Below are positions 1 through 10,100 of a stretch of DNA of 27,733 bases, in pieces; position 1 is the first letter of the stretch, and every line of letters starts with the position of its first letter. This stretch comes from a virus, in the IMG/VR virus record IMGVR_UViG_3300021964_000403, positions 1 through 27,733 of that record; one strand, given 5' to 3'. The notes beneath the pieces were generated by a model. The model was given only the letters and a program-made list of their open reading frames with translations. It did not search any database and was not told the origin of the DNA. The position numbers and the translations under genes were made by a program.

Positions 1-137
1 AGTTAAAGTATCTGGACGGAACCATCAAATCAATCATGAAAAGAATTCCAATGCACGAACCTTGGGTATTGCATGAGAACTTTTCCCCTGCTCTTCAAAA
101 GGAAGAGTTTACTGACAGGGAACTAGAAGGGAACTAG
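1..137 (+). CDS. 3' end of an unidentified upstream gene (partial)
   Basis: An open frame enters from the left edge (first full codon at base 3) and stops at TAG 135-137, giving about 44 C-terminal residues. The visible tail contains the segment RIPMHEPWVLHEN, then an acidic end. Its stop lies 12 nt before the gp25 start, so it is probably in the same transcript as the baseplate genes. In T4-like phages the neighbours of gene 25 are other baseplate genes, such as gp53 or hub/lysozyme proteins. A Pro-rich MHEPW-type tail fits a baseplate-associated enzyme or hub protein, but that is only a guess from memory of similar tails. The fragment is too short to identify. Confidence 0.6.
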   Translation, partial: LKYLDGTIKSIMKRIPMHEPWVLHENFSPALQKEEFTDRELEGN

Positions 138-149
138 AGGAGTAGGACT

Positions 150-587
150 ATGAAGAAGATATACAATCAAAAGGCAGTGGCAGTTAACAAGGCAAGCGTT
201 GGAGCAGAAGGATCAAACACTTTTACCTATAGAGGATTTAATTCAAAAAACAAGGCAAATGGATTTAAGTTATACGATATTGACCTGGTAAAACAGGATA
301 TTATTAATCATTTCTACATAAGAAAGGGTGAGAAATTAGAAAATCCTTCTTTCGGAACCATAATATGGGACATGATATTTGAACAGTTTACTGAGGAAGT
401 AAAAACCATGATAGCCAAGGACGTGGAAACCATAATAAACTACGATCCTAGGGTAGTTGTGCAGAATGTAAGCGTTGATAGCACGGAACAGGGCATGCGA
501 ATAGAAGCAGAAGTGGTATATGTGCCTTTTAATGTAAGTGAAAACATGACGTTTAACTTTGACAGAAATAACTCCGTTATAAACTAA
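150..587 (+). CDS. 25: Baseplate wedge protein, gp25 (GPW/gp25 family)
   Basis: This 145-residue protein is a structural subunit of the T4-type baseplate wedge, the gp25/lysozyme-like fold that sits at the sheath-baseplate junction and helps start sheath assembly. T4 gp25 is of similar length (132 aa). The family signature is plain: LYDIDLVKQDIINHFYIRKGEK at about residues 42-63, then the PSFGTIIWDMIFE core at about 66-78, and TIINYDPRV at about 94-102. Residues 1-40 form a basic, Asn-rich leader typical of marine T4-like homologues. The start is supported by AGAGGAG at 136-142, 7 nt upstream. The gene follows an upstream stop closely and is followed by gp6, as expected for a wedge operon. 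The name lysozyme for this family is historical; no lysozyme activity is implied. Confidence 0.95.
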   Translation: MKKIYNQKAVAVNKASVGAEGSNTFTYRGFNSKNKANGFKLYDIDLVKQDIINHFYIRKGEKLENPSFGTIIWDMIFEQFTEEVKTMIAKDVETIINYDPRVVVQNVSVDSTEQGMRIEAEVVYVPFNVSENMTFNFDRNNSVIN

Positions 588-631
588 GCAGTTTATTACA
601 AGGGCTAAATATTACAATAGGACATTAATTA

Positions 632-3600
632 ATGAGCACAACGTCAAGACAGAACAATTTAATACTTAATCAGGACTGGACAAGAATATATCAGACCTTT
701 AAAAATGCTGATTTCAAATCCTACGATTTTGAAAATATTCGTAGGGTGATTATCTCTTATCTTAGAGAAAACTATCCTGAAGATTTCAACGATTACATTG
801 AGAGTTCTGAATACATGGCGCTGGTTGACGCAGTTGCGTTCCTTGGACAGAGCCTAAGTTTTAGGCTTGATTTAGCCAGTAGAGAAAACTTTTTAGAGTT
901 AGCAGAGCGAAAGGAAAGCGTTCTACGAATTGCCCGCATGCTGTCATACAATGCGAAGAGAAATATTGGTAGCAGTGGACTGCTCAAATTTAATTCGATT
1001 AGCACAACCGAACAGATTATCGACAGCAATGGTAGGAATCTAGCACAGCAGACAGTGAAGTGGAACGATCCTACTAACACAAACTGGGCAGAACAATTTA
1101 TTCTTATTTTGAATACTGCAATGGCAGATAATACCGAGTTTGGTAGAAGTGAAGGCGCCGCATCGATTCAAGGAATACCAACAGAACAGTATAGATTCAG
1201 AACAACTTCCACTGACGTTCCATTGTTTACATTTACAAAATCAGTTGCTGGTAGGAATATGGCATTTGAATTAGTAAGCACGGCGTTCAAAGATAGCGAA
1301 ACAATCTACGAGGAAGCACCTACACCAGGAAATCAACTAGGGTTTGTTTATAGACAGGACGGTAAAGGTCCAGGAAGTGCCAACACAGGCTTTTTCTTAC
1401 AATTTAAACAAGGAAGTTTAGAATTTGCAGATTTTAGTATCGCTACTCCGACAACAAATGAAACACTTGCTGTTGAAAGTAATAATATCAATAACAATGA
1501 CGTTTGGTTGTTTAGTTTAAACTCTGCTGGAGGACAAGATAAACAATGGACAAGAGTTGATACACTAACAGGAAATAATATTGCATATAACAGCATCGTA
1601 GGAAACATTAAAGATATCTATAGTATTTCCACACAACCTAATGATAAAATTAATTTAGTTTTTGCAGATGGAACTTACGGTAACTTGCCCCAAGGTTCAT
1701 TTAGAACTTACTACAGAGTAAGTAATGGTTTAGAATATACAATTGCTCCTACAGACATGCGTGGTATATCTATTGATGTAAATTATAGAAACAAATCAGG
1801 AATAGCACATACCTTAACTATAAACTTAGGTTTGCAATACACTGTTAACAATGCAGCGGCGACTGAAAGTGTAGATACTATTAGACAGAATGCACCTGCT
1901 CTTTATTATACACAAAATAGAATGGTAACAGGTGAAGATTATAATCTAGCACCATTAGCAAGTTCACAAAATATTTTAAAAATTAAAGCAGTTAATAGAA
2001 CATCAAGCGGTATAAGCAGAAACTACGATATAGTAGATGCTAGTGGAAAATATTCAAGTATAAATGTTTTTGCGGATGATGGATATATCTACAAACAAGA
2101 CTCTGAAAGAAGTTTATTTTTAAAATTTAGTAGTAAAACTGAAATTATAAATTTTTTAAGACAAAATATAGAAGGAGCATTTAGTGATAAAGATTTATAC
2201 AATTTCTATATTACAAAATATGAAAGGGTAACTTTCAGTGAACAAACAACAGTTTGGACTGCTGTGACAAATGACTTCAACAGAGGCACTGGATATTTTA
2301 CAAATACAGTTGATAACAGTTTATTAAAAGTAGGAACCTATTCTACAAGTAGTTTAAAATTCTTGACAGTTGGAAGTTCGATTAAATTTGTGGCGCCTGC
2401 GGGTTTCCATTTTATGTCTAACCAAGATAATAAATTAATGGAAGGTCCTGCTAACCATCCAGGTAGTAAAACATATATTTGGACAAAGGTAATTAGCATT
2501 GCCGGCGACGGAACAAATGCTGGAAGAGGAGCACTTGCTAGTGGATTAGGACCTATTACATTTAATGAAAATATTCCATCAGGAGCAGTTGCTACTAATA
2601 TAGTTCCAAAATTTGTAAATGATTTAAACGTTGCTCTCGAAACAGAAATTACTAATTTAATGTTTGCTAATTTAAACTTTGGTCTGAGATATGAAACTAG
2701 CGATACGTCTTGGAAAATTATACAAAATCAAAATTTAGATTTAATAAACAATTTTAGTTTAGGTAAGGCTGGAGATTCAACAAATGAAAATCTTGATGCT
2801 TCTTGGTTATTTGCATTTGTAAAAGAAAATGATCAATATATTGTTAGAATTAGAACGCTTAATTATGTGTTTGGTAGTGTTGAACAGAATAGATTTTATT
2901 TTGATAAAAATGAAAAAGCATATAACAATCTTACTGGTTCGATTGAAAAAGATACAATAAACGTTTTAGGAATAAACAGTCAAACTACGAGCACATCTGC
3001 GTTAGGAAGAGATTTTAAATTTCAAATCACTGATACAATTGAATTTGACGATGGCTACGAAAGCAGCAAAGAAATAAAATTAAGTTTCAATGATACAGAT
3101 AGTGATGGTGTTGTAGATGATCCTGACTCCTTTATACAAGTTGCAGGACAAGATGTTGAAGCAAATTATTTATTTTTTGTAAGAAGCACAGATGAATATG
3201 GAACAGACATTTTAAACCTGTTTGATAATACAAATAATATTATATTAATTAGAACCAGAGAATCTCTAATTAATATAAATGATTATGATGATGGTCAATT
3301 AATATATTTTAGTGACGTGTCTGAAAATAGGGTAAAGCGTGTAGATAGAAATACAAATACACTTAATCTTGACAGTTCATATGTTGCCTATATTGGTAGA
3401 AGAAATTTAAAATTTCAATATACTCATTCTGCGAGCGATGATAGAAGAATTGATCCTAGTGTAACAAATATTGTTGATATATTTTTATTGACAAGAAATT
3501 ATGATACCGCATATAGAAACTATCTAGCAGGATCAATTACAGAACCAGTTGCTCCAACAACAGACAGCCTTAGAATAGAGTTTGGCGGCAAACTAAATGA

Positions 3601-4120
3601 AATAAAAACAATTAGCGATGAAATTATATATCATCCTGTAAAATATAAAGTTCTGTTTGGTAGTAAAGCGGCAACAAAGTTACAGGCAGAATTTAAAGTA
3701 GTCAAAAATCCAGGTAAGGCAATTAATGACAATAATCTTAAAGTTAGAATAGTAAATGCAATCAATCAATTCTTTGCTATAAGTAATTGGGATTTTGGTG
3801 ATAGATTTTACCTCAGCGAACTGACAACTTATGTTATTAATTCAGTTTCTCCAGATGTAACTAACTTTGTTATTTTACCTAGATCATCTAATCAAGCATT
3901 TGGTAGCCTGTTTGAAATACAGAGCAAACCGGATGAAATATTTGTCAGTGGCGCTACTGTAGATGACGTAAAAATAGTTACTAGTATCACCGCTGCAGAA
4001 ATTAGAGCCAGCACAGGTTCTATTGAAAGTGATGCATCCTCGAATACGAATACAAGTTCAACAAATTCTAGTTCTACAACTAGTTCATCGAGTTCAAGCA
4101 GCGGAGGCTCTAGTTACTAA
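632..4120 (+). CDS. 6: Baseplate wedge protein, gp6-like, enlarged
   Basis: This 1162-residue protein is a gp6-type wedge subunit. In T4, gp6 dimers form the inner ring joining the wedges of the baseplate. Residues 1-130 contain the typical start: a helical region (NADFKSYDFENIRRVIISYL), then YMALVDAVAFLGQSLSFRLDLASRE and RKESVLRIARMLSY. The C-terminal region at about 1010-1120 (KVLFG..., NPGKAINDNNLKVRIVNAIN, then DRFYLSELTTYVI) matches the C-terminal ring domain of the family. T4 gp6 is about 660 aa, so the middle is greatly expanded. It includes a calcium-loop-like DTDSDGVVDDPD at residues 821-832. The last 33 residues are a Ser/Thr tail with 18 Ser. A weak ribosome site, TAGGA at 618-622, precedes the start. 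The stop overlaps the next start by one base (TAATG), which suggests translational coupling. Confidence 0.9.
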   Translation: MSTTSRQNNLILNQDWTRIYQTFKNADFKSYDFENIRRVIISYLRENYPEDFNDYIESSEYMALVDAVAFLGQSLSFRLDLASRENFLELAERKESVLRIARMLSYNAKRNIGSSGLLKFNSISTTEQIIDSNGRNLAQQTVKWNDPTNTNWAEQFILILNTAMADNTEFGRSEGAASIQGIPTEQYRFRTTSTDVPLFTFTKSVAGRNMAFELVSTAFKDSETIYEEAPTPGNQLGFVYRQDGKGPGSANTGFFLQFKQGSLEFADFSIATPTTNETLAVESNNINNNDVWLFSLNSAGGQDKQWTRVDTLTGNNIAYNSIVGNIKDIYSISTQPNDKINLVFADGTYGNLPQGSFRTYYRVSNGLEYTIAPTDMRGISIDVNYRNKSGIAHTLTINLGLQYTVNNAAATESVDTIRQNAPALYYTQNRMVTGEDYNLAPLASSQNILKIKAVNRTSSGISRNYDIVDASGKYSSINVFADDGYIYKQDSERSLFLKFSSKTEIINFLRQNIEGAFSDKDLYNFYITKYERVTFSEQTTVWTAVTNDFNRGTGYFTNTVDNSLLKVGTYSTSSLKFLTVGSSIKFVAPAGFHFMSNQDNKLMEGPANHPGSKTYIWTKVISIAGDGTNAGRGALASGLGPITFNENIPSGAVATNIVPKFVNDLNVALETEITNLMFANLNFGLRYETSDTSWKIIQNQNLDLINNFSLGKAGDSTNENLDASWLFAFVKENDQYIVRIRTLNYVFGSVEQNRFYFDKNEKAYNNLTGSIEKDTINVLGINSQTTSTSALGRDFKFQITDTIEFDDGYESSKEIKLSFNDTDSDGVVDDPDSFIQVAGQDVEANYLFFVRSTDEYGTDILNLFDNTNNIILIRTRESLININDYDDGQLIYFSDVSENRVKRVDRNTNTLNLDSSYVAYIGRRNLKFQYTHSASDDRRIDPSVTNIVDIFLLTRNYDTAYRNYLAGSITEPVAPTTDSLRIEFGGKLNEIKTISDEIIYHPVKYKVLFGSKAATKLQAEFKVVKNPGKAINDNNLKVRIVNAINQFFAISNWDFGDRFYLSELTTYVINSVSPDVTNFVILPRSSNQAFGSLFEIQSKPDEIFVSGATVDDVKIVTSITAAEIRASTGSIESDASSNTNTSSTNSSSTTSSSSSSSGGSSY
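3092..3127 (+). other. Calcium-loop-like motif in gp6
   Basis: These bases encode DTDSDGVVDDPD (residues 821-832 of the gp6-like protein). Its Asp positions 821, 823, 825, 829 and 832, with Gly826, match the DxDxDGxxDxxD pattern of thrombospondin type 3 and EF-hand-like calcium loops. It lies in the expanded middle of the protein, which has no counterpart in T4 gp6. Metal binding is inferred from the motif alone. Confidence 0.45.
4017..4117 (+). repeat. Ser/Thr low-complexity C-terminal tail of gp6
   Basis: The final 33 residues of the gp6-like protein are low-complexity: 18 Ser, with Thr, Asn and Gly, including a run of seven Ser. The DNA is an imperfect repeat of AGT/TCA/TCT-type codons. 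Such tails are usually disordered and may act as flexible linkers. The segment abuts the start of the giant gene and contains GGAGG at 4103-4107, the only plausible ribosome site for that gene. Confidence 0.7.
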
Positions 4121-7100
4121 TGGCAGATAAAGTTTATCCAAATAGTCAGTTACCAATTAGAAAAAGTTCTGAGCTTCTTCCTCAAACTTTTAGAACTAAA
4201 AATAATGACAAGTTTTTGTCAGGTGTTGTTGATCCTCTAATACAGCCAGGAGCCTTAGATAAATTATCAGGTTACGTTGGTAGAAGATTTGGTAAGACCT
4301 TTGACGGTAATGCCGTATATCTAGACACTGATAATACTTTAAGAAGTAGATATCAATTAGAACCAGGCATCACGGTTGAAAATAATCAAGTTGTTACTAA
4401 GTTTTATGATTACTTAGACTTAAAAAATATAGAAACCTTTTTTGGTAACACTAACGAAAGAGATGATAAAACTACGTTTCAAGAACACTACAGTTGGAAC
4501 CCTCCTATTGATTGGGATAAGTTTATCAATTATAGAGAATATTATTGGATACCGGCAGGCCCGCCTACAATATCTATATTCGGGCAGGCCAATACTGTTC
4601 AGTCTACTTATAAGGTAAATCAAGGAATAGGTTCATCTTGGGTATTCACACCAGATGGATTAACAAATAATCCTACGATTACTTTATACAGAGGACAAAC
4701 ATATAATTTCAATATTAATTCTCCCGGAGAACCATTTGTTCTTAGAACAAATTATGATACAGGCAGTTTAAATTATGAACCTTTAAAAACTTATTTTCCG
4801 GGTGACCTTGCAGTTTATGATGGAAAGTTGTGGCGTGCATTACAAGAAATATCACCGTTAGATGGAAGTAGTATAGATATCAATTCACAAGATTGGGAAT
4901 TGATCGATAGTTCGGCAAGTTTAAGCAGTTTGATATACAACAATGGTGTTACAAATAACAGCATTGAATCTGGAATACTTAAATTTGAGGTTCCTCAAAA
5001 TGCTCCAGATGTAATTTATTATCAAAGCGCAACAGATCCAAATAGACTAGGAAGATTTATAATTGCAGATATAGAGTCTAATACAAGTATAAATGTTGAG
5101 ACAGAAATACTAGGTAAGACTTTTTATACTTCAGCAAATAATATTGAACTGTCAAACGGTATGATAGTTGAGTTTCAAGGGCAGGTTCAATCAGAAAAGT
5201 ATGCTACTGATACTTGGCTAGTTGAGGGTGTGGGCAAGGCAATTAATTTAATTAGATTTGCAGATTTAATTCCACCATCAATAAGTGTTGATAATCCTGA
5301 AATTTTATTTGATAATCAGGGTTTTGATACACAGCCATTTGATGATGCTACACTCTATCCCGGAACTAAGGATTATGTTACAATTAATCGCAGCAGTAAG
5401 GATTTAAATCCATGGAGCAGATATAATAGATGGTTTCATAGAAGTGTTTTAGAGTATTCCTATAATTTAAGAAATAGTGATTTCGATGCACTTGAAACTT
5501 CAAGAGCAAAGAGACCAATTATCGAATTTCATCCAAATGTAAAACTTTACAAACATGGAACTATTGCAAAAGCCTCTGTTGATTATATAGATGATTACAC
5601 AACAGACGTATTTTCAACTATTGAAGGAAGCACTGGTTATTCGGTCGACGGCGAGTCATTATTTGAAGGTGCAAGAGTATTGGTCACCGGAGATACAGAT
5701 AGTTTAGCAAACAATAGAATATATGAAGTTAAGTTTATTGTTCACAATGGAAGAAGACAAATTACCTTGAAGGAAACTGCTGATAGTAATCCTACAATAA
5801 ACCAATGTGTTTTAGCAAGTCGAGGAACCGTTAATTCTGGAAAGATGTTTTATTTTGATGGAACATCTTGGAATCGTAGTCAGGATAAAACCACAGTTAA
5901 TCAAGCACCGCTGTTTGATGCATTTGACGAAAACGGAGTAGCACTTGACGACCCACAAACTTATCCTGTAAGTAGTTTTATTGGTAGCAAAATATTCAGT
6001 TATAAACAAGGAACTGGCCCTATCGATGCTGAACTAGGTTTTGCTATATCATATCAAAATATTGATAATGTAGGAGATATACAGTTTGATTGGAATTGGG
6101 AATCTGAACAGTATTCATACACTATAAATCAACAGTCCTTTACAAATAAGATAAACAAGAATTATTTTAAAGTAAATGATGGTTATGAAAACGGTTGGGT
6201 AAAATCAAACTACAAATATCTACAACCAATCGTTGATAGTAAAATAGTAGTAAATGAATCAAACAGTATTGAATTTAATACTGTCGATTTTGCATCTATA
6301 AATGAATCTGCTGAAATTATTTTTTATCTAAATGGAAATAAGTTATTAGAAGAATATACAAGAGATAATAATACATTTACATTTTCAACTATATTTAAAA
6401 CTAATGATGTTATCACCATAAAGATTGTAGATGATATTATTCCAGACAATGGATATTATGAAATTCCAGTAGGCCTAGAAAAGAATCCGTTGAATGAAAA
6501 TCTTTCAACATTTACTCTAGGGCAAGCAACAGACCATATCAGAACAGGTTTAGAATTTGATAATAGATTTAAAGGAAACCTACCTGGAGTTTCTAATTTA
6601 AGAGATATTTCAGATTTTACTATAAACTGTAAAAGATTTTTAAAACATAGTGGTGTTGCAGCATCTGCAACTCTTGTGTTATGCGACAAAGAAATTAATA
6701 TTGTTAAATCTATTCAAAATGCTAAAAAACAATATTCATTATTCAAAGAAAATTTTATAAAAAAATCTTATGAAATTGATAATACTGATAGTATTCCTGA
6801 TCTGGTAGATAGTATATTAGAACAATTGAATAAAACCAAAAATTCAAATAGTGCATTTGCAGACAGCGATATGATCGGAACAGGAGCATTTACCAAGATT
6901 GAAATCGTCGTTGATGATCCAGGCATTAAAACATTTACACTTAGTGAAACTTTTGATTTGAAGACACTGAGCAGACGTGCGGTATATCTGTATAAAAATG
7001 ATCAGCAATTATTACACGGTCGAGATTACATATTTGATTCTGAATTTTCTTTTGTTACAGTTACAATTAATTTAGTAGAAGGCGATAGGCTAGAGATAAG

Positions 7101-10100
7101 AGAATATGTTTCGACAGCATCTTGCCACATACCACCAACACCAACTTCAATAGGATTGTATAAAAAATTTACTCCAATGAAGTTTACAGATGACACTTAT
7201 AGAGATTCTCAGGAAGTAATTCAGGGTCATGACGGTAGTATCACAATAAGTTATGGAGACTTCAGAGACGATGTGCTACTAGAATTAGAATACAGGATCT
7301 ATAACAATATAAAACAAGAATATGATCCATCTGTATTTGATATTGATGCAAATCTAGGAGGTTACTATGGCAATTCTGTGTTTACCAAAGCAGAATTTGA
7401 CAAGGTTGCTAATCAGGAATTTTTGCGTTGGATTGCAAATACAAATTTAGGTTATACTAATAACGAATACTTTAAAGATACTGAAACGTTTACCTATACC
7501 TATTCTAATATGACTAGTCCAGACGGACAAGAAAATTTGCCAGGATGGTGGAGAGGAGTTTATCAGTATTTTTATGATACTGACAGGCCACATCGCTGTC
7601 CGTGGGAAATGTTAGGCTTTTCAGAGCAACCAACATGGTGGGAAGAAGAATACGGAGCAGCACCTTATACCAGTGGTAACCTAATCCTTTGGGAAGATAT
7701 TAGGGACGGCATAATCCGTCAGGGTGACAGGAAAGGAACCTACAAGAGATATGCAAGAACATCGATCATGCGTCATTTACCGGTTGATGAACATGGCAAT
7801 TTATTAAGTCCACTGGACAGCGGATTAGCAGGAAATTTCACACTAACAAATAACAAAGGTAGTTTCAAACTTGGAGATGTTTCACCAACTGAATATGCTT
7901 ATAGAAGTAGTTCTGAGTTTCCTTTTGTGATTGTTTTAGCATTGTGTTTGCTTAGACCTTTTGAATTTATTATTGCAAATTTTGATAGAAGTAAAACCAA
8001 ACGCAATATTGCTAATCAAATTATAAGTAAAAATACTGGTGTTTTTATTACTCCTTCGGAAATACAATTACCAATTACAGGACAAACATTTACCAGCGGA
8101 TTAGCATTTTATCTTTCTAGTTATATTAAATCTCAAGGCAGAAGTGTAACCACCGCGCAGGAAACTCTTAATAATATAAATGTTAGATTAACAAATAGAT
8201 TAAGTGGGTTTGTTGACAAATCACAGCAAAAATATCTTTTAGATTCTAAGAGTCCGGCTGCATCTAGTTCTAGCATATTCATTCCTCCAGAAAATTATAA
8301 TATTTTCTTTAATGTTTCAACTCCGATTCAGACAGTAAGTTACAGTGGTATTATATTTGAAAAAACTGAAGGCGGATGGATAGTAAATGGGTATGATGAT
8401 GTTAACCCATATTTTACCATTTACCAAAGTATTCCTAATCAAAAGGATCCGACTATATCAGTCGGAGGAGTAAGTGCAACATTTGTTAATTGGAGTTCTA
8501 ACCAATTATATAACAATGGTGCTATAGTTCAATATAGAAACATGTTCTATAGAGCAAAACTAACACACACAAGTGCAGACTCTTTTGAGAATGATAACTG
8601 GACCATGTTGCCTGAATTGCCGATTATTGGCGCAGCAACAGCACAGCGTAGAAGAAATTTCAACAGATTCAGAACAATAAATGTTAGTTACGGAACAACA
8701 TTTAATACAGTCCAAGAAGTAGTTGACTTCCTACTTGGCTATGAAGAATATCTAAAATCACAAGGATTTATATTTGACAATTACAGCAGTGATAATCAAG
8801 CAATGCAGGACTTTACAACGTCTGCAAAAGAATTTATGTTCTGGACTCGTAACGAATGGGCAATAGGTTCATTATTAGCAGTAAGTCCTGGTGCAGAACA
8901 AATTAAGATTACTGTTCCTGTTGGTGTTGTAGATAATTTATTAGATGGGTTTTACGATTACAACATTCTTACAGATACCGGCGAACCTATGGAAGTAAAG
9001 AATTTTGATGTGAACAGAGAATTTCAAACATTTACTTTTAACATAAATGATACTACAAAAGGTTTATTTTATCTTAAATTAAATTATGTTCTTAAAGAGC
9101 ATGTTGCTATTTTTAATGATAGAACAGTATTCAATGATGTTATATTTGATAAGCCTACAGGATATCGTCAGGAAAGAATTAAGGTAAAAGGATTTAGAAC
9201 TGTTGATTGGGATGGTGATTATACTTCTCCTGGATTCCTGTTTGACAATGTGAATATAGATGGCTGGCAGCCGTTCAATGATTATAAACTTGGTGATATA
9301 ATAAACTACCAAGGAGTAAATTATACCAGTAAACGTAACCATACTAGTCTAGAAGAGTTTAATGCTAATAATTGGACGGTGCTAGATTCAACACCGGATA
9401 AAAAACTAGTTCCTAACTATGATTTTAAAATTAATCAAATGGAAGATTATTTTGATGTTGATACAGAAGGATTATCACAGAGTCAAAGAGATCTGGCAAG
9501 ACACACAATTGGGTATCAAACAAGAACCTATTTACAAAATTTAGCAGAAGATGAAGTAACACAGTTTAGATTATATCAAGGTTTCATAAGAGAAAAAGGA
9601 ACAAATAATTCATTAACAAAGATATTCGATAAGATAGGTAGAACATCGAATATTGGTGTTGATCTAAAAGAAGAATGGGCATTTAAAGTAGGAGAACTTG
9701 GAGGAACAGATCAATCTAAGGTATTAGAAATAAAGTTAGATACTGACAATTTTGTAATAAATCCACAGGCGATTATAGTAACAGATGGTAACACCAATAC
9801 ACAAAATACAAATAGATATTATGAAATTAATCAATCTGATTTTGATTATGCTCCGATACCATACACTACAAATATAAATCCTGTTACAAGTGAAAAACAA
9901 TATTTAAGAACTGCCGGTTATGTAAAGGTAGATCAAACAAAATATATTGTAAAGACTCGTGACGATATTCTTAATATAGATATTAACAATGTTAATAACA
10001 ACGATCACATATGGATTACTTTTGATAAACAGGATTGGACTGTTTTAAGAGTGAATTTTGTAAATGAACTTCCTATTACAAATTTAACAACAGAAAAAAA

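Noticed and set aside
7704-7725. GACGG...CCGTC inverted repeat as a terminator
   Set aside because: It is a 5-bp stem inside the giant gene with no following T-run, so it is probably chance.
7911-7990. Possible membrane segment in the giant protein (FPFVIVLALCLLRPFEFIIA)
   Set aside because: It is a single short stretch broken by Arg-Pro, inside a Trp-rich conserved-looking core of a virion protein. A buried helix is more likely than a membrane anchor.
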